A DNA stretch of 11,042 nucleotides from Isohypsibius dastychi (Eukaryota > Tardigrada > Eutardigrada > Parachela > Isohypsibiidae), in contig JAQIWT010001375.1 in assembly GCA_034696485.1 (NCBI GenBank), positions 1 to 11,042 on the forward strand, given 5' to 3'. The notes beneath the pieces are model-generated. The model was not told the origin of the DNA. It did no database searches and saw only the letters and a program-made list of their open reading frames with translations. Of this stretch, positions 1 through 8,328 are shown piece after piece (the first letter of the stretch is position 1; each line of letters starts with the position of its first letter). A program made the position numbers and the translations under genes.

Positions 1-1056
1 AAATTTCCCAGCTTCTCATCCACTCACCAAACTCGACCAAAGCCGATTCCGATCGATGCAATCGATGATGGAGGGTAATAATTATTTATTGCCAGTCGTT
101 CGAAAATATTCGGTTGGTAGCTGCTGACCTCCTTTCGATTTAATCCTTTTCAAAGTCACTCTGATGGATATCCCGAATCTGCTTTTCCAAAACGCGATAT
201 GGAACTTGGTTGGGGTGAAAGTGTTATGCACAAAAGAATTACGAAGCAAAAGCCTTGATGAGTTGCAGCTACTCGAAACAGCGCTTCACTTTCCACTGAA
301 ATCTATCAACCTCTGTTTCACTAGCAAGTTGATGAACAAACATTCACTGCTGTCTTTCTCCTCGTCAAAATCGATATTGCCCCGGCCCGGCGCGGTCCAA
401 ACTGCTTCCTCCGATCTTCAAATCAAACGAGAACGAGATGGCTGATCAGAGCGGTCAAAGGCAGAAAAGGCGTTGCTAACTCAAGCCTTGCTTGACCATC
501 AGCCCTGTTTTCGGTATCAATTATGAATTTCTCTTGTCTTGATCAGAATGGAAGAATATGATGAGATGCCGATTTCACCACGTTGGTAGAAACAAAAGAC
601 GAAAAGTGCTAAAGGTCATCACTTTCCCCTTCGAACAGAATACATTTTGTGATCACAAATAATCCCGTACAACGTACCAGTGTCTGAAAAGTAACTAGAC
701 TAGTCTTCAATGTAATGTAATCGTCTTTAATCAAATCTGAGTCGTAACCCAAGAAGTGCCTCCAAAATTCAGGATTTTCAAAACGCCCACTGGATTAGGT
801 TTTCATCTTTTCAAGAGTATGCAATTTTCGAGAGTGTTTTACAGAAGAGAAGTTAATTCCAAAATGCCACTGGCCAAGCCAAGTCAAGTGAGTCGCTCGA
901 TTCCAGAGGGTAAAATGAGATTGACAGGGGCAGCTTTGTACTAGAAGACAACAGGTTCCCAGAGATCGTTACAAATTCAGCCAACCGCAACGGGCATTCC
1001 GAAGATGGATTTCAATTCTAATTACAGAGGAGTAAGCATAGAGGAAACAGCCGGTC

Positions 1057-1076
1057 AGTGGTACCGCGGTACCACT
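1057..1076. repeat. Perfect 20-base palindrome
   Basis: AGTGGTACCGCGGTACCACT equals its own inverse complement with no spacer. It contains two GGTACC units around a central GC. It could be a dimeric protein binding site or a short cruciform. There is no gene close by to assign it to. Confidence 0.85.
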
Positions 1077-1167
1077 ACGGAGCAATAAAGAGGAGGAATA
1101 GGCCAACCTCGAATTCAATTTTCATATTTGCCCTGTTTTATATTCCCTCTAATCAGAGACAGTTGAA

Positions 1168-1276
1168 CGACCAGTGGCTATCTTGAGTACAAAAGTACAA
1201 TGCATACCTAATTAGAGGCTGCGTCCCCGCTACTTTTCAATAATCGTCAACTGTGATGGAAAATTGCCACTGGTCG
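1168..1276. repeat. Inverted repeat pair CGACCAGTGGC / GCCACTGGTCG
   Basis: CGACCAGTGGC at 1168-1178 is matched inversely by GCCACTGGTCG at 1266-1276. CAGTTG and CAACTG copies lie next to the two arms on corresponding sides. A second pair, CCTCTAAT (about 1146-1153) and ATTAGAGG (about 1210-1217), overlaps this interval. It may be a decayed terminal-inverted-repeat element; no transposase is present and no target duplication was identified. Confidence 0.55.
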
Positions 1277-1601
1277 ATTTCTATCTCACACGAAAAGCAA
1301 TAATAATCACACCAAGTTTAAAATAGGGTGATACTGAGTAAAACGATATAATTAGCGTTCAACATTGAAAATTCGCCTACAAACAAATCACGAAATATTT
1401 TTTTTCGAATAAGTTATTTGATGTTGCGGTATTTTTGCTATGTTTCAGGAAACTCGATTACTGACACCATTCACCGAAATAACAATTAAACCGAAATGGT
1501 CTTGAGCTGTTGGCAGTCTCATAACAATTAATTTCAATTAACCCTTTTGAATAAACCCGAAAGGAAGAAATTCAATCAGTATGCTAATGGAAGGATTGCA
1601 G

Positions 1602-1957
1602 ATGGCGAAGAAGATCAAATTTCAGAAGGAATGTCCGACACTGAACCATGTTCATTATCGAGACTCTTTGATCATTCCGTTGGGGCGCCACGAAGTAGGT
1701 TCACACCGTTTCCTCTCCTAACCATAGATACCTTATAACCGAACATTATAATCCACGGAACAAAAACTGCAGCATCATAATCTGGGAAGAACTGATTTCC
1801 ATTTCCTCTGGTACTCAGAACGTGTCGCGTTCATTTATTACAAGAGCGCCTGGTGGACGACAGAGGGCGCATCGTTCATACGTAAGTGTTTTAAAAATAA
1901 CTGGCTAGAGTTGAAAAATATTCTCACGTTAATGCAGACATAAGTAAAACAAAGTAG
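1602..1957 (+). other. Candidate exon chain of an unidentified plus-strand gene
   Basis: A segment to 1694 ends in a good donor (GAA|GTAGGT). A 63-base segment 1819-1881 has a strong pyrimidine-rich acceptor (TTTCCTCTGGTACTCAG) and a strong donor (C|GTAAGT). A further acceptor ends at 1937 (TTAATGCAG). Joined in one phase, the frame reads through an acidic stretch (GEEDQISEGMSDTEPC), then RVAFIYYKSAWWTTEGASFI, and stops at 1955-1957. No family is recognised, the 5' end is not found, and the middle segment is open in all three frames, so coding status is unproven. If real, it would converge on the receptor gene. Confidence 0.25.
1834..1839 (-). terminator. Candidate poly(A) signal AATAAA for the receptor gene
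   Basis: The minus strand reads AATAAA here, 160 bases beyond the receptor stop at 2000. The hexamer and spacing are normal for a 3' end. No cleavage site can be seen directly. A separate ATTAAA on the minus strand (2378-2373) could serve the shorter form that stops at 2526. Confidence 0.4.
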
Positions 1958-1999
1958 AAAATTTATGACCATATTTATCAGCTTGTGGATGATCAGGAA

Positions 2000-2321
2000 T
2001 CAAGACAACCTTGAAGCTTCGGAATCGATGAAAAACGCAACTTCTTCGACAAATGAGACAGATTTCCGACTCAAACTGCGATTTGATCCTCTCCTGGACT
2101 CTGGCATCAGTTTGGAACCGAACGGATTAAATGAGTCAATTAAAACGTTCGAGGAATACGATTCTTTGAGGTCATCCGAAGAGTCACTTTCTAATGAGGG
2201 CATAGCAATTTCCTGCTGATCTGGAGATGTACATGTGATCAGCGGCATTCCTAGGTGCGCCATTGCGACGAAGGCAATCGAAGAAGGTAGTCCGCAATCT
2301 TGGCCAGAACCGGAAAAGTGC
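2000..2321 (-). other. Probable last exon of the receptor (Ser-rich cytoplasmic tail)
   Basis: A strong acceptor (TTTTTTCAG, ending at 2322 on the minus strand) opens a phase-2 frame that runs to a stop at 2000-2002. It matches a phase-2 donor CG|GTGCGT after 2614. The encoded tail is about 106 residues and rich in Ser, with basic sites (RRGS at about 442-445, RKSVS at about 451-455) typical of receptor phosphorylation. An AATAAA on the minus strand at 1839-1834 lies about 160 bases after the stop. The 292-base intron is AT-rich in its middle, unlike both flanks. It could instead be untranslated if the second exon reads through to 2526. Confidence 0.6.
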
Positions 2322-3844
2322 CTGAAAAAATGATCTCATGAAGATATCAAAAAAGAAATCTATAAAAAACAATTTAATCTATTTTTTTATAAGTTATAAT
2401 GGTAGCAAATTGTGTTCGTTTTAAAACCTAATTGTTGCTTTTTTAGGCAAGCGCGACAAATTCTGTGATATTTCTATTCGAACAACTAACAACGAACAAA
2501 TACAAAAGAAGGATCAACCACAACATTAAGGAATAAACCACAACATTTCAAGATATACGAGATCCATAAAACTGTCAACTATTGTTTCGATTTTTGAGAT
2601 CGTGCGTACGCACCGACTAGACTCCCTGGGTAAACAGTTTCTGCGGTTTCCATGTGCCTCCCAGTTTCCCGATTTCCAGGACCGACGTCTGATCTCTTCC
2701 GGTCTCATGAATAATACTCCGACATCACGCAATGACGAGCTGCTGAAGATGTATATCAACGGATGAAATACGGTGGTCATAAACGGGAGACAACTGATGG
2801 CACGTCGGACCAACGATGGCATCTTCCAGAAATCATCCGGATGAAATGCTTCGATTAATATGAACGTGCCGGCGCACAAATGACAGATTAAAGAGGACAA
2901 AATAATCCAAATGATCATCTGAGCAGTTTTCGAGTTTTCCTGACCGGCCTGGAAGAAACTCTGCAGCGACGTCGTTGAATTGTTTCGCGAATATCTTTGA
3001 GCCGGTTTGGCGTATTCGACAGTTAAACTGCGACGCAAACCCAAATTATTCTCATATTCATACACGATATTTTTCCTGCATTGGGACGTAGTGTTCCTTG
3101 CAGTGAGGAATATTTTGGCATAGACCGCCATCACAGCAAATGTCGAAACGTAAAATGTGCCGGTGGTAAAAACCAAGGCGGTGACCTTTGTGGATACGGT
3201 TGCTGACCACTCGATGTGACAACCTGCCAAATAACAAATCGGTCAAATACAATTCGCGATTTAATTATTGGTATTAACTATTAACACTGCCAAAACAAAC
3301 AATTATCAATTTGCTTAGATGTTCCATAAATTTCGCAAAAACGACTTCTGTACTCACCGGTGTGATTACTGGTCCTAGTCGAACCGATATGTGTGAAATT
3401 CTGAAGAAGTGGAGTCAGGAGGAGAGCAGGTACAATCCAAGAAACCGCGACCATAATCATGGATCTTGGAGAGGTCATCCTTCGGCTATAATGAAGTGGG
3501 TTACCGACGCAAGCCAGGAATCTGTCCCATGCAATGACAAGTACAACCAACGCACTAACTCCAAAAAGATAGCTGGAGAACAACCCAGATAAATAACAGA
3601 TTACGGGGTTATCCACGAAAGGCGAAATCATGTTATACAGATACACGGGAAGATTGACGAGAAGAATGAGAAGATCGCAAATGGTCAAGCTGAGCAGAAA
3701 ACGGTGCGCAGTTTTACGTGAGCGTTTCCTGCAGAAAACCAGCAGCGCTATCCCGTTTAAAATGATGCCTATGAGTCCAACACAACAAAGAACAGCGACC
3801 TCAACAATGAAGTCCGATGAACATGGCGCCATACTTCCGGCCAT
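2000..3844 (-). CDS. Class A (rhodopsin-family) G protein-coupled receptor, orphan
   Basis: Seven-transmembrane plasma-membrane receptor; ligand unknown. Exons: 3844-3358, 3223-2614, 2321-2000 (472 residues, phases agree). The start ATG has A at -3 and G at +4, and a stop lies just upstream in frame. Membrane helices lie near residues 12-38, 49-71, 82-111, 129-147, 173-203, 262-287 and 300-323. Family landmarks: N30 in helix 1, D57 in helix 2, C83 of helix 3 pairing with C164 in the second outer loop, and W136 in helix 4. Loop 2 has N-glycosylation sequons at N149 and N160. Odd points: the DRY motif reads WDRF (106-109), NPxxY reads HPLIY (316-320), and helix 6 lacks CWxP. The tail (367-472) is Ser-rich with kinase-like sites RRGS and RKSVS. 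If the second intron is retained, the frame stops at 2526 and gives 394 residues. The family call is firm; the subfamily is not, and a lineage-specific peptide or orphan receptor is possible. Confidence 0.88.
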
Positions 3845-4170
3845 ATTTATGGGAACATTCAGACATGCAGCTCAAAAAACGTGAAGTAATCGAATTACCG
3901 AGGAATTCAGGAGAAAACTTTGAACTGAAGGCGCCCGCCAGTAGTTCACTCTGCTCTCCGCGCACCGGAAGGAGTCCATACAGTGGCGGAGGCCGGAGTT
4001 TGATCAGTGAGTGATTTGTCACGTCAAACTCAGTCCACGCAATTGCATAGCTGATTTACCAGTACAACATGAATAAAAATAAGATTGGGGATTTTAAGTG
4101 CACCAGATGCAGATTCGGTAGAATAAATAAAGACTCCAAGCGAAGAATAACAAGCAAACGCTTGCTAAAG

Positions 4171-4187
4171 GGCGCTAACCGGAAGTG
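4171..4187 (+). repeat. 17-base motif, copy 1 (GGCGCTAACCGGAAGTG)
   Basis: It matches copy 2 at 5403-5419 in 15 of 17 bases, with no similarity beyond the ends. It contains CCGGAAGTG, the classical ETS-family binding core, so a regulatory site is possible. It lies about 330 bases upstream of the receptor start codon. Confidence 0.5.
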
Positions 4188-5213
4188 AGCTCAACATATT
4201 AAACTAATAGGCATTAACTACTGCAACTTTGATAACAAAGTATTACAACTTCCTCTGTGTTTTTTAAGAGAATGGCGTCTTCTCAGCCCTTTTTGTGATG
4301 AATGTGATAACTCATCTGTCATGGACAACTAACTTACGCGGAACTTGGCTGTCCGTCAGTCCAGATATTCATCCTGCGTTATGCCTTCCAGTCCTTTGAT
4401 CCTGGAATAGTATCGATTTAACGCAGTTTTTCTCCAGATTGCTACTGTGATTAAGAATATTGCAATCGCTTTCACGGACTATAGTAATTTCTTTTCATGA
4501 CCATTCAGCTGCACTGTGACCGGAAAGTCGATATTGTACCGTAAAAGCCACCAAAGTGGACCGATAAAAAAACTAAATAATCCTGATATAAAAACCTGAA
4601 CTGCACCGCTTGAGATATATCGCCTACACCAAGCGTTCACGTCATTAAAACTTATATAAAAGGCGCTCAAAACCAATCCCTTCTGACAAAAGCTCTAAAC
4701 ATAAGTTCGAAGTTTCGAAAGAATAGGAATTAAATGAATGGTACGTAACGGCATGTGATCTATCCTCTTTTGCTTTGCAGAATTCAGCGCAGTAGTAAAT
4801 CACTACATCACACCGAACTCCCAAAGAAAAAAAATTCCATCGTTTAGTTTTTTGGAGTTGAGCCCAGTAATCTTCCTGAATCATGGCTATGTAAATGTTA
4901 CGCAAGGCAGAAATCCCACACGAATCCATCGTTTTGGTCAAATTTCATTTCATTTCCGCCGAATCTAACGTTAAAGCTTACACGGCAACGGAGGGCTTCA
5001 CCGGTTCTAGAATACAGTCCCTTCGCGAAGAGTTTCGTCGAAGAAGGGAGTTGCGGTTTTCGCCGTCGAAACAAGGTCAAGAAACCAAGCTAGGATAACG
5101 TGTAGCCGTAGCAATCTGATAAGTGGCAGCCACATAATCCGCGAAGATGTCGAGACAACCCAAAACAACGTCCCGCTAAACATTCTTCGTTTCACTGGCC
5201 CCGAATAGAGGTC

Positions 5214-5241
5214 GAACTTGATCCATGGTTGGATCAAGTTC
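5214..5241. repeat. Perfect 12-base stem hairpin
   Basis: GAACTTGATCCA (5214-5225) pairs with TGGATCAAGTTC (5230-5241) across a 4-base loop TGGT. It lies at the edge of the GC-richer patch, outside any supported gene. It could be a foldback remnant or the stem of a small RNA. Confidence 0.85.
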
Positions 5242-5402
5242 AAGAATTTTATCACCAGTCGAACAAAAAATGCACAATCAGTTGCCGCCTCACTCCAGCA
5301 GAGCCAAAATATTCCGCATTAGCATTTTAGACGTGTTTCAAATTTCGATTACCTAATTCCAAAGTGGGCTAGTAGGACTGACTATGGCTAATTACATTCT
5401 GA

Positions 5403-5419
5403 GGCGCTAGTCGGAAGTG
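5403..5419 (+). repeat. 17-base motif, copy 2 (GGCGCTAGTCGGAAGTG)
   Basis: Second copy of the motif at 4171-4187, same orientation, differing at two central bases (GT in place of AC). The shared blocks are GGCGCTA and CGGAAGTG. It lies about 325 bases beyond the POLD2 stop, so it is not an obvious promoter element of that gene. Confidence 0.5.
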
Positions 5420-5743
5420 TCCCACGCTGAAGGCGTGAGAAAACTGTTACAACAACTTATCTTCATGGCCGACTCATTAGTTATAGCATTACGGAAAATG
5501 GAGCCCTTCACATGCGGATCAACTGGATCAACATTATTCAGACGAAAAAACACATGCCACTTCGGAACAACACCCAAGCGTTCATTTCACCCCAGGAACA
5601 CTAATCGTTAAAAACTATAAAATTTTTGGTTCCATGAGTTGTACAGAATTCAGAATTAACTCAGATTCAGAAATGTCAACATTGGTTTGCATTACCTAAC
5701 TTTCTCAGGTAAACACTCAAATGGCATTGACATGTGGACATCA

Positions 5744-7971
5744 TCAGATGGACGTAGTGTTATTTGGTGCAGGCGAATCAATAGCGTCTTCGAAGCTCAC
5801 TTTCTCGATCTTCAAGGTGCGCAAGTTCAAAAGTACGAGAGTGGGATTACTGGAAAATTCAGGAACAGTGAGTAGGGTGACCTTTTGCCCCTCCGGACCT
5901 GAAATTCAACAGTCAAGATGAAATCACTAATGAAAAGGTAACCCTAATTTAGAGCGGCTTTCAATCGCTGCGCAGCTTATTGGAAAAACAAGATTTAATT
6001 TTCCTGAACACCTTCCCTAAATTATTACCGAGGTTTCTAACTAGTATTTACCAGTGATTGTCTTGTTCGCCGATTCTGGTTGATTTCCGGCGAAATACAC
6101 ATGTGGTGCTTCTTCCATTATAAATGGGTCAAGATGTCTATCGGGGCAGCAATCTGAAAGAAACAAAATCTTAGCTATAGATGATTTAGAGTCTGAGCCA
6201 AACAGATTACCCAAGGTATCAGGTGCTGTTGGACACATGTGGCGCCAGAGTAAGGTGTTTTCCATTATTTCCAGCCGATCGTCAATACTTGTGTTTTTGT
6301 AGATGTCTGATATGTTCTGACCGGAAGTCCCAAGTACCCTAAAAAAAACTTTCAATATCAAATGAGGAAACATTTTAAGCTACAGAAAAAACAGTCTCAG
6401 TCAGCTATATATTCGAAATGCAAATCTTAGTTACGTCCAATTCGATTAATTTTTGCGGAAATAAACTACCTTATGCCGTTGAAATCGGCTTCGAATGGAT
6501 TGGTCACTAAGTGAAGACCAGTAGATTTGTGAGATGTGGGAAGCAAGCATGGATGAAGCGGTTGTTGCGGCATTAGGTAACAGCCGGGATCATTGGCTCC
6601 TGGCATTAAGTAAACATCCATGCAGTGCTGTAAAACATCAGGAAGCAATGAAAACAAAGATTTTGCACATCACAGCTGAAACAAATTAGTGCTCCCAGGC
6701 AGCCTGCAAATGGCAAGAACCTCTGCCAAAGTCAAGATCAGTCCGTGAACTTGACTTTGGCTAGAGAACTCATGTCTGCAGAATCGCTGCCAAGGCACTT
6801 CCAGAAAGAAATCGTTCAAATTACCACGAGTTGCATAAGCAGATCATCGGCAGCCTTCAAAGTGTCCACAGTGGAGACCGTCACATTTCTGGTCAAGAAG
6901 AGCCTCTGCAAGTAAAAAATTCTACATTATTCCGAATGTTCGTGAAACACTGCTAAGACGTCAGATTCGGCGATCCCAGTTTATGGACAGGGAAAAGCCC
7001 ACCTTTTGACTACGATCGATTCGGTTGCTTTCCAGAACATTAATTAATCCACCAGCAATGACCACAGCTGCCACCTTTGCCATTTTTTTCAGTTGATCCT
7101 TCGTTCCGATATGCCCGGTTAGCATGTGTATGCATAGATCGACCTGCATCATTTTTGAAATATCTCCACCGATATCCAATCCGGATACAAAAGCGATGTA
7201 ACTAAAAAATAGCAGCACCATATTCACATTTCGCGGGTTCCAAAATCCAAATACATGCCTCTTTTGAGAACGTTGAGAAACGAGTCGACAAAAAAATTAA
7301 AATTCAATAGCAACTTTAACAAATATCCAACTGTACAAAGAAAGAATATTTGTTTGTGCACCTGTCAACAGAGAGAACCGGCCATTCTGGCTGCGGAGGG
7401 AATCCAGCAACGCAGATATCTTTCACGGTAAATAAGCCACGTGAATCTTCCTGCCCCAGAACAGCCACAGTAATGCCCGTGCAATAGCGCTGAATATCAA
7501 TATTCCCAGCTAACACAATCCGCTGATTGTTCGCTTCCAGAAGCAGCGTATCTTCCTCTTTTATGTACCGCGGAAGAATGGGCTGTTCCATAATCTGAAG
7601 ATCTTCCATTGCCTCTGCAACCTCGATCAGGATATTTGGTTTCAGTTCGCTTTCTTTGAATAGAATTCCGACAATGCATGCTGGCTGGCCATCTACTATA
7701 TCCCCCAGCTTGAGAAGTGGAACAGATTCCCCTAAAATTAAGGCGATCACGACAGGTACCCACATAAATGGCAGGTCTTTTTCGTACCCCATTTCCGAAC
7801 AGCAGCGGCTCTGAGTGGCTTCTCAGCGTTTCTTATGCGGTTCTGGTAAAACATCGCATACTGTTTTGAGAAATCGCGAAATCCCGCCATAACAAAACGA
7901 TCTCCTCGACGGACGAAATCATACCTCACGCGACTGAGTTTACTGTGTTGGTCTACGTCCATCTGCACCAT
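5744..7971 (-). CDS. POLD2: DNA polymerase delta small subunit (subunit 2, p50)
   Basis: Non-catalytic B-subunit of the replicative polymerase delta; it bridges the catalytic subunit and the third subunit in the nucleus. Exons: 7971-7788, 7731-7362, 7201-7003, 6905-6825, 6627-6470, 6338-6211, 6153-6052, 5898-5744. Phases agree at all seven junctions, giving 458 residues against about 469 in human. An OB fold lies near residues 65-180, followed by the inactive calcineurin-like phosphodiesterase domain. Conserved blocks are visible: [16 protein letters not shown] in exon 2, [10 protein letters not shown] in exon 3, MPGANDP and LPQQPLHPC-like MPQQPLHPC in exon 5, [11 protein letters not shown] and PTAPDTL in exon 6, DPFI and [10 protein letters not shown] in exon 7, and the [15 protein letters not shown] strand in exon 8. 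A second ATG at 7962 could be used instead. No break or missing region is seen. I found no clear poly(A) hexamer downstream. Confidence 0.96.
6154..6210 (-). other. In-frame 57-base intron in POLD2
   Basis: This intron starts GTAATC, ends TTTCTTTCAG, is 57 bases long (a multiple of three) and has no stop in the reading frame. Retention would insert about 19 residues (beginning NLFGSDS) between the PTAPDTL and DPFI blocks. The human protein has no such insert, so it is called an intron. Confidence 0.8.
6725..6761. repeat. Hairpin in POLD2 intron 4
   Basis: GCCAAAGTCAAG (6725-6736) is the exact inverse complement of CTTGACTTTGGC (6750-6761), with a 13-base loop. It lies inside the 197-base intron 6628-6824, the longest in the gene. 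Role unknown; it could be a remnant of a small foldback element or an intronic RNA stem. Confidence 0.7.
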
Positions 7972-8328
7972 ATCAACGCTCAAAGTTACCTCAACGGCAG
8001 CAAATAGTCTGGAAGAGGATAGTATCGTGGAGAAACAAACGTTTACTAAAATAGTCGTCGATTTTCGTTTCTCTTTGTATGAAAGATTTGTTGCGGTTTG
8101 ATTACCAAACAGTTGATTGGTCGGGTGGTGGTACCACCGAAAACTGAATGAGTTCGCCCAGATGAACCAGCTGTGGGCGCTGTGTCCAGTTTTCACCAGT
8201 TGAATTCAATTTCAGGCGAAGTAGCAATTGCCATTGTTCGTTGCTGTTCGGTTCTGAAATCTTTGACGCAGCGAAACCTGCACGCACTGATTTGCCGAGT
8301 TCTTCGCAATTGCACAACAGTTTGAAAA
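7972..8328. promoter_or_regulatory. Shared region between divergent POLD2 and the coiled-coil gene
   Basis: The two start codons face away from each other across 357 bases, so promoters for both genes must lie here or overlap the 5' ends. No TATA box is obvious. A 12-base palindrome GGTGGTACCACC sits at 8127-8138. On the minus side a possible untranslated-leader intron runs from a GTAATC donor (8105) to a CTCTTCCAG acceptor (8009), which would put the POLD2 transcription start beyond 8106. Co-regulation is inferred from the arrangement only. Confidence 0.5.

Larger units (their letters stand above)
1..1601. other. Region with no recognisable gene
   Basis: Open frames here are short and none resembles a known family. 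A GC-rich patch at about 379-398 stands out from the AT-rich surroundings. On the minus strand, 417-286 is open and coding-like (it reads VWTAPGRGNIDF near its start), but no good splice site supports it. The plus frame at 164-445 begins with ATG yet has no recognisable domain. The region otherwise holds the palindrome and inverted repeat listed separately. Confidence 0.5.
3845..5743. other. Intergenic region upstream of the receptor and downstream of POLD2
   Basis: No gene is recognised in this 1.9 kb. The part next to the receptor start (about 3930-4000) is GC-rich and may hold its promoter or an untranslated leader exon. Positions 5018-5208 are GC-richer than the flanks and open in more than one frame on both strands: a plus frame without ATG includes SNLISGSHIIREDVETTQNN and ends at 5208, and a minus frame runs 5255-5007. 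No domain, good start or convincing splice pair supports either. The remainder is AT-rich and broken by stops. Confidence 0.5.

Noticed and set aside
1965-2219. 84-residue plus-strand ATG open frame
   Set aside because: It is antisense to the probable last receptor exon, whose splice phase, composition and poly(A) signal fit better.
3801-4022. Minus-strand open frame overlapping the receptor start
   Set aside because: It overlaps the receptor first exon out of frame and shows no domain; probably leader or promoter sequence.
4479-4941. Hydrophobic minus-strand open frames that might encode membrane segments
   Set aside because: AT-rich sequence readily gives hydrophobic runs. No family match, splice pair or conserved motif was found.
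8102-8317. 71-codon minus-strand open frame between POLD2 and the coiled-coil gene
   Set aside because: It begins with TTG rather than ATG, has no recognisable domain and sits in the shared promoter. It is more likely chance or untranslated leader.
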